A stretch of 64,000 nucleotides of DNA from contig NZ_VORU01000009.1 in assembly GCF_007997135.1 (NCBI RefSeq), positions 1 through 64,000 on the forward strand. The letters run 5' to 3'. The position numbers were made by a program, and so were the translations under genes. The stretch comes from Aequorivita lipolytica. Its GTDB lineage: Bacteria; Bacteroidota; Bacteroidia; Flavobacteriales; Flavobacteriaceae. This document shows positions 8,857 through 16,472 of this stretch, piece by piece. Each line of letters starts with the position of its first letter. Positions within the stretch are counted from its first letter, which is position 1. Below the pieces are notes generated by a model, which was not told the DNA's origin, ran no database searches, and was given only the letters and a program-made list of their open reading frames with translations.

Positions 8857-9501
8857 CTAATTCACAACACGTGAAATAGTAAGGCCATCGCGAATGGGAA
8901 GCAACACCGTTTCAAGTCTTGGGTGCTCGTTTAATAATTTATTATAATGAAGAAGCGCTTTCGTATCTTCATCATCATCTTTTAAATCTTCAACTACTTT
9001 TCCGCTCCACAACACATTATCGCTCAATATTACAGCTCCTTTTTTTAGCTTCGGAAGAATTATTTCGAGATAATTGGGATAATTATTTTTATCGGCATCA
9101 ATAAATACCAAATCAAACGTTTTATCGAGCTTTGGAATTATTTCCAAAGCATTTCCCAGATGCTGAAAGATCTGTTTTCCAAAAGGTGACTCATCAAAAT
9201 ATTTTCGTTGGAAATCAATTAATTCTTCGTTAATATCTATGGTGTGCAATTCACCATTATGCTGCATTCCTTCAGCTAAACACAAAGCGGAATAACCTGT
9301 ATAAGTCCCTATTTCCAAAATGTTTATCGGCTGGATCAATTTCGAAATCATACTCAAAACCCGACCTTGCAAATGTCCGCTCAACATTCTTGGTACTAGC
9401 ACTTTTTGCCATGTTTCACGATTTAGTTTTTGGAGTAATTCTGGCTCAGGTTGGGAATGTTTCTCAACGTAATCGTTTAATTTTTCAGAAAGAAAATCCA
9501 T
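8857..9501 (-). CDS. Class I SAM-dependent O-methyltransferase (CCoAOMT-like)
   Basis: 214 aa. The SAM-binding motif ILEIGTYTGYSALCLAEGM (~60-78) and the metal/catalytic block LVFIDADKNNYPNYLE...LSDNVLWSG identify the COMT/CCoAOMT-like family, which methylates catechol-type hydroxyls using a divalent metal. It is the last gene of the kynurenine-degradation run (46 bases after the ACMSD gene). A link to catecholic tryptophan metabolites such as 3-hydroxyanthranilate is possible but only inferred from position. Confidence 0.85.
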   Translation of the reverse strand: MDFLSEKLNDYVEKHSQPEPELLQKLNRETWQKVLVPRMLSGHLQGRVLSMISKLIQPINILEIGTYTGYSALCLAEGMQHNGELHTIDINEELIDFQRKYFDESPFGKQIFQHLGNALEIIPKLDKTFDLVFIDADKNNYPNYLEIILPKLKKGAVILSDNVLWSGKVVEDLKDDDEDTKALLHYNKLLNEHPRLETVLLPIRDGLTISRVVN

Positions 9502-9547
9502 TTTTTTAGTAATCAGTTATAAATAGTTAGTGATGTTGGAATTGCAT

Positions 9548-10636
9548 TTAACTTTCACCAAGAATTCTTTTTATTAGTTTCTGCTTTGCGGCCTCATCAT
9601 CACCACATAACCATTGAATTACGTTGTCTTCCCACATTGCGTCGGATTGCTTTTCGGTAATTATTTTTCGCTCAACCGCTAAATCCAAAATTTTCCCGGG
9701 GTAAGAGGACTGTGGTGCGCTTTCCATTTCGCCAAGTGGATATGGATCGTCCAGTCCAACTAAAACTTGTTTTGCGCCCTGGTTTTTCACAACCAATTCA
9801 AGGGAACCTGTATCGTGTACTAAAGTATCAAAGAAAATATTTTTGTGTCCAACAGATTTCCGAGGATGGGTTTTCCCTTCAAAAAGGTCTGGCCGGCCAT
9901 CAAAACCTTGAATTCTTCTGCCTAAATTAATCTGCGCCAATTGTCCACCGTGAGCGAAGCAAGTTCGCATTCCAGGATATTTGTCAGCGTAGCCATTCAG
10001 AGTCAGAAAGTGATAAGCATCGGCACATTGTGCAAGCATCCAAATAAGGTGAAACCGCCAAGCCGTGTTTTCAAGTTTTATGAACTTTTCACCATCGTAA
10101 GGGTGTATTTCAACTGCCAAATTATACTTTGAGGCAAGTTCGAAAATAGGTTCGTTTTCTTCATCAAAAATGCACCGCCAAGTACCAATAGTATCCATAT
10201 AATGTGTTGGCAAACAAAGCAGTTGCATACCAAGCTCTTCTACACAGCGTTCCATTTCCCATTGTGCACCACGCACAAAACCGGGATGCACCACAAAGCC
10301 ACAAGTAAATTTTGAAGGATGCTCTCGTTGTACTTTTGCGTTGAAATCATTCTGAAAACGAAGTGCTTGCTTCATTTCTTCCACGCGCAGCCCATTTCCG
10401 TAAAGCTGTGAAAGGTTCAAAACTACCGCGTGGTCTATTTTGAAACGCTCCATCCATTCCAGTTTTTCATCCAAAAAGAAACTGGAATCTGTAACTGGGC
10501 GACTCCAATCTTTTTGAAGCATAAATTTTCGGTCTTTATCTACCCAAAAAATCCCCTTATCCTGCATAAACTGTGGAATTTCCTCAGGATAGGGAAGTAA
10601 GTGTGAATGGCCGTTAATGCGGAGTTTTCGTTTCAT
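9548..10636 (-). CDS. 2-amino-3-carboxymuconate-6-semialdehyde decarboxylase (ACMSD)
   Basis: 362 aa amidohydrolase-fold enzyme. Metal ligands are visible at NGHSH (His10, His12), VEIHPYD (His178) and GLDDPYPLG (Asp296), with catalytic His229 in FAHGGQ; positions are within one or two residues of bacterial ACMSDs. The reaction turns 2-amino-3-carboxymuconate semialdehyde into 2-aminomuconate semialdehyde, diverting it from quinolinate. It lies 24 bases downstream of the SDR gene in the kynurenine cluster, and the ALDH and RidA-like genes nearby encode the next two steps. Confidence 0.9.
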   Translation of the reverse strand: MKRKLRINGHSHLLPYPEEIPQFMQDKGIFWVDKDRKFMLQKDWSRPVTDSSFFLDEKLEWMERFKIDHAVVLNLSQLYGNGLRVEEMKQALRFQNDFNAKVQREHPSKFTCGFVVHPGFVRGAQWEMERCVEELGMQLLCLPTHYMDTIGTWRCIFDEENEPIFELASKYNLAVEIHPYDGEKFIKLENTAWRFHLIWMLAQCADAYHFLTLNGYADKYPGMRTCFAHGGQLAQINLGRRIQGFDGRPDLFEGKTHPRKSVGHKNIFFDTLVHDTGSLELVVKNQGAKQVLVGLDDPYPLGEMESAPQSSYPGKILDLAVERKIITEKQSDAMWEDNVIQWLCGDDEAAKQKLIKRILGES

Positions 10637-10660
10637 AAGAAAATTTAAAGAATGTTAAAG

Positions 10661-11446
10661 TTACAAACTTTTGGTTCGTCCACCATCAACTGGAAGGTTT
10701 ATTCCGTTGATGTAACTTGCGGCTTCACTAGCAAGGAATGCAACCGCATTGGCTATTTCTCCCGGTTGAGCAAAACGTTTTGCAGGAACAAGACTTTTCA
10801 TAAATTCGCTGGCTCCTTTTTCGGTTTTATCCATTCGTTTTGCAGCGTTGCCTACAATATCATCTAACCTGTCAGTAGCGGTAAAACCTGGCAAAACGTT
10901 ATTTACTGTAATTCCGAATTGGCCCAATTCATTTGCAAGCGTTTTGCTCCAACTGGCAACTGCGCCACGAATGGTATTACTAACGCCAAGTCCGTCAATG
11001 GGTTGCTTTACAGAAGTTGAAATTATATTTATAATGCGTCCGTAATCAGCTTCTTTCATTCCAGGAACAACTGCTTGTACCAAAATCTGGTTACAAATTA
11101 CGTGCATAGAAAATGCTTTTTCAAACTCCTCCGTTGCCGCAGAAAATATGGGGCCGCCTTTTGGACCTCCAGTATTATTTAGCAAAATGTGAAAAATTTT
11201 GTTGGAAACCGCAACTTCCACTTTGTCTTTCAACTGTTGTGGATTTGTAAAATCTGCCACAAAATAATTATGTTTCTGTCCTTTATCGTATGCGAGTTCA
11301 ATTAAAGTTTCTTTTAATTTTTCTTCATCGCGGGCAACCAAAGTTACGGTCGCTCCAAGTTTTGCCAATAGAATGGCGGTTGCTTTTCCAATGCCGGCGG
11401 TACTTCCGCAGACTAAGGCGTTTTTATCTGTTAAGTCTAGATTCAT
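10661..11446 (-). CDS. SDR-family protein with altered catalytic tetrad
   Basis: 261 aa. The Rossmann nucleotide motif is present as GSTAGIG (14-20) with the LLNNTGG strand at ~88-94. The catalytic Ser143 (ISTS) is kept, but the expected Tyr-x3-Lys 13 residues later reads Ser156-Asn-Thr-Ile-Arg160. The C-terminal VDGG motif is normal. Such a protein may bind NAD(P)(H) without acting as a standard dehydrogenase. Its position between ALDH and ACMSD suggests a role in the 2-aminomuconate branch. An eight-unit heptamer array ends six bases before its ATG. Confidence 0.82.
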   Translation of the reverse strand: MNLDLTDKNALVCGSTAGIGKATAILLAKLGATVTLVARDEEKLKETLIELAYDKGQKHNYFVADFTNPQQLKDKVEVAVSNKIFHILLNNTGGPKGGPIFSAATEEFEKAFSMHVICNQILVQAVVPGMKEADYGRIINIISTSVKQPIDGLGVSNTIRGAVASWSKTLANELGQFGITVNNVLPGFTATDRLDDIVGNAAKRMDKTEKGASEFMKSLVPAKRFAQPGEIANAVAFLASEAASYINGINLPVDGGRTKSL

Positions 11447-11452
11447 ATTTTC

Positions 11453-11508
11453 AGTATTGAGTATTGAGTATTGAGTATTGAGTATTGAGTATTGGGTATT
11501 GAGTATTA
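11453..11508. repeat. Heptanucleotide array (AGTATTG)x8
   Basis: Six perfect AGTATTG copies (11453-11494) are followed by GGTATTG and AGTATTA. The array lies in the short leader of the SDR gene, six bases from its start codon. Changes in copy number would move any promoter by seven bases per unit. Confidence 0.95.
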
Positions 11509-11523
11509 GTGTTCGGTGCTCAG

Positions 11524-11559
11524 TTCAACTTCAATTTCAACTTCGATTTTAATTTCAAT
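11524..11559. repeat. Hexanucleotide array (TTCAAY)x6
   Basis: TTCAAC, TTCAAT, TTCAAC, TTCGAT, TTTAAT and TTCAAT are contiguous in the gap between the ALDH and SDR genes. This is a second array, with a different period, 15 bases from the heptamer array. Confidence 0.75.
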
Positions 11560-11567
11560 TCAATGTT

Positions 11568-11580
11568 CCCCCTTCGGGGG
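11568..11580. repeat. C5-TTC-G5 hairpin abutting ALDH stop
   Basis: CCCCC and GGGGG flank a three-base loop directly beside the TAA of the ALDH gene (11581-11583). No T tract follows on the minus strand, so it is more likely an RNA-stabilising or repeat-derived hairpin than a terminator. Confidence 0.55.
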
Positions 11581-13035
11581 TTAGGGGGTCTCTTCATATT
11601 TAATACACACATTCTTTGTCTCCGTAAAAAATCTTAATGCTTCAAATCCACCTTCGCGGCCTACGCCACTGTCTTTCATTCCGCCGAAAGGAGTTCTTAA
11701 ATCTCTATTTAGCCAAGTGTTTACCCAAACTATTCCTGCTTCAATTTCTTTAGAAATGCGCATTGTGCGGTTTAAATCTGAAGTCCAAAGGGTAGCGGAT
11801 AGGCCGTATTTTACGGAATTTGCCATTTGCAATGCTTCTTCTTCGGTTTCAAAAGGCATAATGGTGACAACCGGTCCGAAAATTTCTTCCTGGTTCACCC
11901 GGCATTGATCGTCAAAAACTTCAATAACCGTGGGCTCTAAATAATACCCATTTTCAAAGTCTTTTACTGTTACCCGATTTCCACCACAAAGTATTTTTCC
12001 GCCTTCTTTTTCTGCGATTTTAATGTAAGACTCTACTTTTTCTAAATGTGGTTTTGAAACCAATGCCCCTAAATTTGATTCAGCATCAAACGGATTACCA
12101 ACTTTTAATTGTTTTACTTTTTCGACGAAGTCTTTTTTGAATTTTTCATAGATGGGCTTTTCAACAAAAATTCTACTTCCGCAAAGGCAAATCTGACCTT
12201 GGTTTGCGAATGAAGAGCGCACTGTTACTTCCAACATTTTCTCATAATCGCAATCGGCAAATATGAGGTTTGGGTTTTTTCCGCCGAGTTCCAAAGAGAG
12301 TTTTTTGAACATTGGCGCAGCGGTTCGGGCAATGTGTTCACCCGTTTTTGTTCCGCCGGTAAAAGATATTGCTTTAATGTTTTTATGCTCCACAATGGCT
12401 TGCCCTGCGGAAGGCCCCGTGCCATGGACGATATTCAAAACGCCTTTTGGCAGTCCCGCTTCGGTGCAGATTTCGCCTAAAAGAAAAGCGGTTAATGGCG
12501 TTATTTCGCTTGGTTTGGCAACCACCGTATTTCCAGCAGCGATTGCTGGAGCTATTTTCCAAGTGAATAAATACAAAGGAAGATTCCAAGGTGAAATGCA
12601 ACCAACCACGCCAAGAGGTTGACGCAGAGTAAAATTCATTGTGTTCAAACCCACACTTTCGTGTGCTTCGCTTGAAAATTGAGTAATAGCATTTCCGAAA
12701 AACCTAAAGTTTGAAGAGGCTCTCGGAATATCAACAGCCAAAGCTAAAGTTAGCGGTTTGCCATTGTCCTTTGCTTCAGCTTCGGCTAAGGCGAATAGCT
12801 TTTCTTCAATTAAATCTGCAATTTTTAAAAGAATTCGGCTGCGTTCGTCAATGGTTGTGTTGCTCCATTTTGGGAAAGCTTCTTTCGCAGCTTGGTATGC
12901 GTTTTCAATATCTTCTGTATTTGAATCTGCAATCTGTGAATACACTTCGCCATTGGAAGGATTGTAGTTATCCAACCATTTTTTCGAAAGCGGTTCAATG
13001 TATTCGCCGTTTATGTAGTTTAGGATTTTTTGCAT
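11581..13035 (-). CDS. Aldehyde dehydrogenase, probable 2-aminomuconate semialdehyde dehydrogenase
   Basis: 484 aa from the ATG at 13035; an in-frame ATG at 13044 would add three residues. ALDH hallmarks are SPWNLP (Asn151 oxyanion), LELGGKNP (Glu249 general base) and FANQGQIC (Cys283 nucleophile). In the kynurenine pathway this family (AMSDH/2-hydroxymuconic semialdehyde dehydrogenase) oxidises 2-aminomuconate semialdehyde with NAD+. It follows the RidA-like gene by under 30 bases, separated by a heptamer array. Substrate assignment rests mostly on gene context. Confidence 0.88.
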   Translation of the reverse strand: MQKILNYINGEYIEPLSKKWLDNYNPSNGEVYSQIADSNTEDIENAYQAAKEAFPKWSNTTIDERSRILLKIADLIEEKLFALAEAEAKDNGKPLTLALAVDIPRASSNFRFFGNAITQFSSEAHESVGLNTMNFTLRQPLGVVGCISPWNLPLYLFTWKIAPAIAAGNTVVAKPSEITPLTAFLLGEICTEAGLPKGVLNIVHGTGPSAGQAIVEHKNIKAISFTGGTKTGEHIARTAAPMFKKLSLELGGKNPNLIFADCDYEKMLEVTVRSSFANQGQICLCGSRIFVEKPIYEKFKKDFVEKVKQLKVGNPFDAESNLGALVSKPHLEKVESYIKIAEKEGGKILCGGNRVTVKDFENGYYLEPTVIEVFDDQCRVNQEEIFGPVVTIMPFETEEEALQMANSVKYGLSATLWTSDLNRTMRISKEIEAGIVWVNTWLNRDLRTPFGGMKDSGVGREGGFEALRFFTETKNVCIKYEETP

Positions 13036-13041
13036 CTCTCT

Positions 13042-13076
13042 CATAACTCTGCACTCTTAACTCTTAACTTTTAACT
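13042..13076. repeat. Heptanucleotide array spanning ridA stop and upstream ALDH ATG
   Basis: On the minus strand five units follow in register: AGTTAAA, AGTTAAG, AGTTAAG, AGTGCAG, AGTTATG. The TAA stop of the RidA-like gene lies in the second unit, and the last unit supplies the first of two candidate ATG codons of the ALDH gene. Confidence 0.7.
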
Positions 13077-13492
13077 GGAGAATAAGCCATCGCCTTTATC
13101 TCCACCACCAAATGCGGATGCGGCAATTGATGTACCGCAACTGTAGTACGGGCTGGCCCAGTTTCTTTGTTGAAATATTCTGCATAAACTTCGTTGTAGC
13201 CTGCAAAGTCATTCATATTCACCAAAAAACTGGTCACGTCAACCACATCGGCCATTGTGGCGCCTTCGGTGGCTAAGTAATCCTTTATGTTTTCCAGCAC
13301 CGCGCGGGTTTGTTCTTTTATGTCGAAATGCATCGTGCCCATTTCGTCAATTTTATGAACGCCGGCAAAGGTATTGTCGGGTAAACGTGAACTTGTTCCG
13401 CTAATAAATATGAAATCACCCACGCGTTTTACGTGAGGATATGCGCCTCTTGGTGTTGCTTTGCCTTCTACTAATCTGCTTTTGTTACTCAT
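13064..13492 (-). CDS. RidA-family deaminase, probable 2-aminomuconate deaminase
   Basis: 142 aa. The YjgF/RidA fold is indicated by [11 protein letters not shown], the VTSFLVNM strand and the conserved GPARTTVAV (substrate-binding Arg) near the C-terminus. In kynurenine clusters this subgroup hydrolyses 2-aminomuconate to 4-oxalocrotonate and ammonia. Standard RidA would instead clear reactive enamines, but the position between KMO and ALDH favours the pathway role. The last three codons and the stop come from a heptamer array. Confidence 0.85.
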   Translation of the reverse strand: MSNKSRLVEGKATPRGAYPHVKRVGDFIFISGTSSRLPDNTFAGVHKIDEMGTMHFDIKEQTRAVLENIKDYLATEGATMADVVDVTSFLVNMNDFAGYNEVYAEYFNKETGPARTTVAVHQLPHPHLVVEIKAMAYSPVKS

Positions 13493-13532
13493 TATGTACT
13501 ATGTTTATTGTTATTGCTTTTACCCCTTCCGT

Positions 13533-13552
13533 CCCCGACGAAAAAGTCGGGG
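13533..13552. repeat. CCCCGAC/GTCGGGG hairpin between kmo and ridA
   Basis: Seven-base arms (13533-13539, 13546-13552) around GAAAAA. It adjoins a second hairpin element at 13554-13581, making a compact pair of stem-loops inside the kynurenine cluster. Confidence 0.65.
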
Positions 13553-13553
13553 C

Positions 13554-13581
13554 CACCTTCCCCTAAAAAAGGGGAAGGAGC
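13554..13581. repeat. Hairpin element CACCTTCCCC...GGAAGGAGC, copy 1
   Basis: CCTTCCCC and GGGGAAGG pair around TAAAAAA. A diverged relative with the same ends and A-rich loop lies at 15070-15098, on the other side of kmo. I recognise this type as a recurrent intergenic element in Bacteroidota. Confidence 0.65.
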
Positions 13582-13606
13582 CAATTGCTTTTTATTTAAA
13601 TGAGTT

Positions 13607-15025
13607 CTATCCAAATGCTACTTCATCATTGTGAAGGATGGTTTCGGTTTCTTTTTTTACTAGTTCTAACTTTTCTTTTAAAGACATTTCTTCGGTTATT
13701 TTTCCGTCATCCAAAAGATTTAAAATGGCTTTGTCCTGCGCCCTTCCACGTTTCATTGCTTCGGAATAGGTTATTGATTCCTTAAAGGTAACCAAAGAAT
13801 ATTTGCTGTAATAATCTTGGGGGAATTCAGCTTCAAATGCAGTTTCCAGTTTTCTTTTTCTTTGGAAAATTTCCATCGCGGTATGCTCTTTCATTTCGTG
13901 GAAATTATCTACGGCTAAATCTGCAATGGCATCGGTATCTTTTTTCCGAACGGCTTCGTATTCCTTGAAAATTGTGTTCCAACTTATCTTTTCATCTGAA
14001 TTGAATTTCTCAAGTACTTCATCAAAAACCACTACATCTTCAAAACTAGCGTTCATTCCCTGACCATAAAAAGGAACGATGGCGTGTGCGGCATCGCCCA
14101 ATAAAAGCACTTTTCCGAAGCTATTCCACGGTGAACATTTTACGGTTCCGAGCGGTCCCGTTGGGTTGTTGAAAAACTCTTCGGAAAGGTTTGGGATCAT
14201 TTCCACCACATCTGGAAATTCTTTGTTGAAATATTCATTGACCATTTCTGGAGTCGTCAAATTAGCGAAACAATAATCGCTGTTTTCATAGGGAAGGAAT
14301 AGTGTAACCGTAAAACTTCCGTCCAGATTTGGTAACGCAATTAGCATATCTTCGCCTCGTGGCCAAATGTGCAGTGAATTTTTATACGTTCGGTAACCAT
14401 CGTTTTTTGAAGTTTTTTCTGCTGTTGGCAAAGCGGGAATTTCAAGTTCTTTGTAACCGTGACTTAGCCATTGCTGCGAAAAGCTAAAAAGAAATTTACG
14501 GCTCTCAAACATATTTTTACGAACTACCGAGCCTGCGCCGTCAGTTGCCAAAATCACGTCTGCAGTTATTTTAGTTTCTTCTTTTGAATTGAAATCCCTA
14601 AAAGTAGCCGAAGCATTTTCTAAATCCACTTCTTCGCAAGCTTGATTAAAAATGATTTTTACGTTAGTCATTTTTTCGGCTTCATCCAGCAACAGCATAT
14701 TTAGTCCCGGGCGGGAAATTGAGTTTATATATTCATCATTTCTGCCGCTGTACGGACTTAAAAAAGTATTTCCAGCTTTATCGTGAATCATCCTTCCGTT
14801 CATTGGGATACAGAGTTTTTTAGCCTCTTCTTCAACTCCAGCCAAGCGTAGTCCTCGCAAACCGCGATCGCTCAGCGCTAAGTTTATGGAGCGCCCGGCA
14901 TCTTGTGTAGTTTTTCTTAAATCGGGGCGTTTTTCAACTAAGGTTACTTGATAGCCGCGTTGTGCCATTCTTAGTGCTAGCAAGCTTCCGCAGAGTCCCG
15001 CGCCGATGATTAGTATATTGTTCAT
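13607..15025 (-). CDS. kmo: Kynurenine 3-monooxygenase (FAD-dependent)
   Basis: 472 aa. FAD-binding GxGxxG is at the N-terminus (LIIGAGLCGS), the second FAD motif is GDAAHAIVPFYGQGMN, and the DG motif region is ATDGAGS. This matches class A aromatic hydroxylases of the KMO type, which use NADPH and O2 to convert kynurenine into 3-hydroxykynurenine. The C-terminus is extended and charged, as in membrane-associated KMOs. It follows kynU by 79 bases on the same strand; the gap holds a hairpin-type repeat. Confidence 0.93.
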   Translation of the reverse strand: MNNILIIGAGLCGSLLALRMAQRGYQVTLVEKRPDLRKTTQDAGRSINLALSDRGLRGLRLAGVEEEAKKLCIPMNGRMIHDKAGNTFLSPYSGRNDEYINSISRPGLNMLLLDEAEKMTNVKIIFNQACEEVDLENASATFRDFNSKEETKITADVILATDGAGSVVRKNMFESRKFLFSFSQQWLSHGYKELEIPALPTAEKTSKNDGYRTYKNSLHIWPRGEDMLIALPNLDGSFTVTLFLPYENSDYCFANLTTPEMVNEYFNKEFPDVVEMIPNLSEEFFNNPTGPLGTVKCSPWNSFGKVLLLGDAAHAIVPFYGQGMNASFEDVVVFDEVLEKFNSDEKISWNTIFKEYEAVRKKDTDAIADLAVDNFHEMKEHTAMEIFQRKRKLETAFEAEFPQDYYSKYSLVTFKESITYSEAMKRGRAQDKAILNLLDDGKITEEMSLKEKLELVKKETETILHNDEVAFG

Positions 15026-15069
15026 TTTTTATTTTTATTATTATTTCAGTCCTAACAATTTTTTGAATG

Positions 15070-15098
15070 CACCTTCCGCTGAAAAAGGTTGGAGGAGC
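15070..15098. repeat. Hairpin element, diverged copy 2 (between kynU and kmo)
   Basis: Begins CACCTTCC and ends GGAGGAGC around an A-rich centre, aligning end to end with the element at 13554-13581 at most positions. The stem is decayed (CCTTCC opposite GGTTGG). Confidence 0.5.
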
Positions 15099-15104
15099 TT
15101 CTAA

Positions 15105-16367
15105 CTATTTCAAAACTTCCTTAATTTTTTTTGAAAACCTAAAAACATCTTCAAAACTGTTATAAAGTGGGGCTGGAGCAACGCGTATTACATCTGGCTC
15201 GCGCCAATCGCTTACTACGCCAGCTTGCGTTAATTTTGTGTGTAAATTTTTGTCAGCTTTTTTTACCTGTATTGAAAGTTGGCAGCCACGTTCTTCAGGA
15301 TTTCTGGGTGTTATAATTTTTATAGAATCATTCTTCATTTCATCCAGCAAAAACTCTAAATAACAAGTAAGTTTTTCAGATTTCTTTCTAATATTTTCAA
15401 AACCTGCTTCTGCAAAAGTGTCTAGTGAGGCACGAATTGCAGCCATTGATAAAATTGGAGGATTGCTCAATTGCCAACCTTCGGCGCCGGGCAAAGCATC
15501 AAACTCGTGGCGCATATTAAAACGCGTTTTTTTGTTGTGACCCCACCATCCTGCAAAACGATTTAGGTTTTCATTGTTAGCGTGGCGTTCATGAACAAAA
15601 CAGCCGCCCAAACTTCCGGGACCGCTATTTAAATATTTATAGGTACACCAAACAGCAAAGTCTGCGCCTGTTTCGTGAAGATTTGGTTGAATATTTCCAG
15701 CGCCGTGCGCTAAATCAAAACCTACCATGCAGTCGTATTTATGCCCTAATTCGGTAATTTTTTTCAGCGGAAAAGATTGTCCCGTGTAATAATTGGTGCT
15801 GCCAATCATTACCAAAGCAATTTCATTTCCGTGATTTTTCATTATTTCTTCCAAATCCTCAAAACGGCAGAGTTCTTCATCTTTTCTGGGTTTCCAAAGT
15901 ATTAAACCATCTTTTGGATCTATCCCGTGGAATTTCAGCTGGCTTTCAACAGCATATTTATCACTTGGAAAAGCGTCACTTTCAACCACAATTTTATATT
16001 TGGTTTTTGTGGGTTGGTAAAATGAGACCATCATTAAATGGAGGTTCGTTGTCAAAGTGTTCATCACAACAACTTCCGAAGGTTTTGCGCCAACAATTTT
16101 CGCCATGTTTTCTGCCAAAAACTCGTGGTATGGGAGCCAAGCGCGTTTTGCTTCGGTATGGCCTTCAACGCCATATTTTGCCCAATCTTTCAAAACATCA
16201 TCTATATATTCCGAAGTAATTTTTGGTTGTAGGCCTAACGAATTTCCGCAGAGATAGATAAGTTTTTCTCCAGAAGTATTTTTTGGAATGTGGAATTTAT
16301 TTCTGAAAGGAGCCAAAGCATCTTCAGCGTCTTGTTTTTTTGCGTATTCTAAAGAGTTCTGAAACAT
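15105..16367 (-). CDS. kynU: Kynureninase
   Basis: 420 aa PLP enzyme, normal length. PLP Lys244 lies in CTYKYLNSGPG; the preceding FDLAHGAGN carries the Asp that holds the pyridine nitrogen and the conserved His. It cleaves kynurenine or 3-hydroxykynurenine to anthranilate or 3-hydroxyanthranilate plus alanine. It is the first gene of the minus-strand cluster. A TATTTTTG -7 box lies 29 bases before its ATG, so the cluster promoter is probably here, back to back with the secreted haloperoxidase-like gene. Confidence 0.94.
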   Translation of the reverse strand: MFQNSLEYAKKQDAEDALAPFRNKFHIPKNTSGEKLIYLCGNSLGLQPKITSEYIDDVLKDWAKYGVEGHTEAKRAWLPYHEFLAENMAKIVGAKPSEVVVMNTLTTNLHLMMVSFYQPTKTKYKIVVESDAFPSDKYAVESQLKFHGIDPKDGLILWKPRKDEELCRFEDLEEIMKNHGNEIALVMIGSTNYYTGQSFPLKKITELGHKYDCMVGFDLAHGAGNIQPNLHETGADFAVWCTYKYLNSGPGSLGGCFVHERHANNENLNRFAGWWGHNKKTRFNMRHEFDALPGAEGWQLSNPPILSMAAIRASLDTFAEAGFENIRKKSEKLTCYLEFLLDEMKNDSIKIITPRNPEERGCQLSIQVKKADKNLHTKLTQAGVVSDWREPDVIRVAPAPLYNSFEDVFRFSKKIKEVLK

Positions 16368-16396
16368 TCGGCTCGTTGAATTTTATGGGCTTTTCA

Positions 16397-16404
16397 CAAA
16401 AATA
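16397..16404 (-). promoter_or_regulatory. -7 box TATTTTTG of the kynurenine cluster
   Basis: Exact TAnnTTTG match on the minus strand, 29 bases upstream of the kynU ATG. No convincing TTG -33 element is seen at the expected distance. Confidence 0.5.
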
Positions 16405-16472
16405 GGAATTAATATTTGTTTAATTTGCAGTACCATTCAAAAGTCTTGTGACTATTGGCAATACCATATAAA

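Noticed and set aside
10661-11446. SDR as a pseudogene
   Set aside because: The frame is complete, the fold motifs are kept and the changed residues fit a known atypical SDR subgroup.
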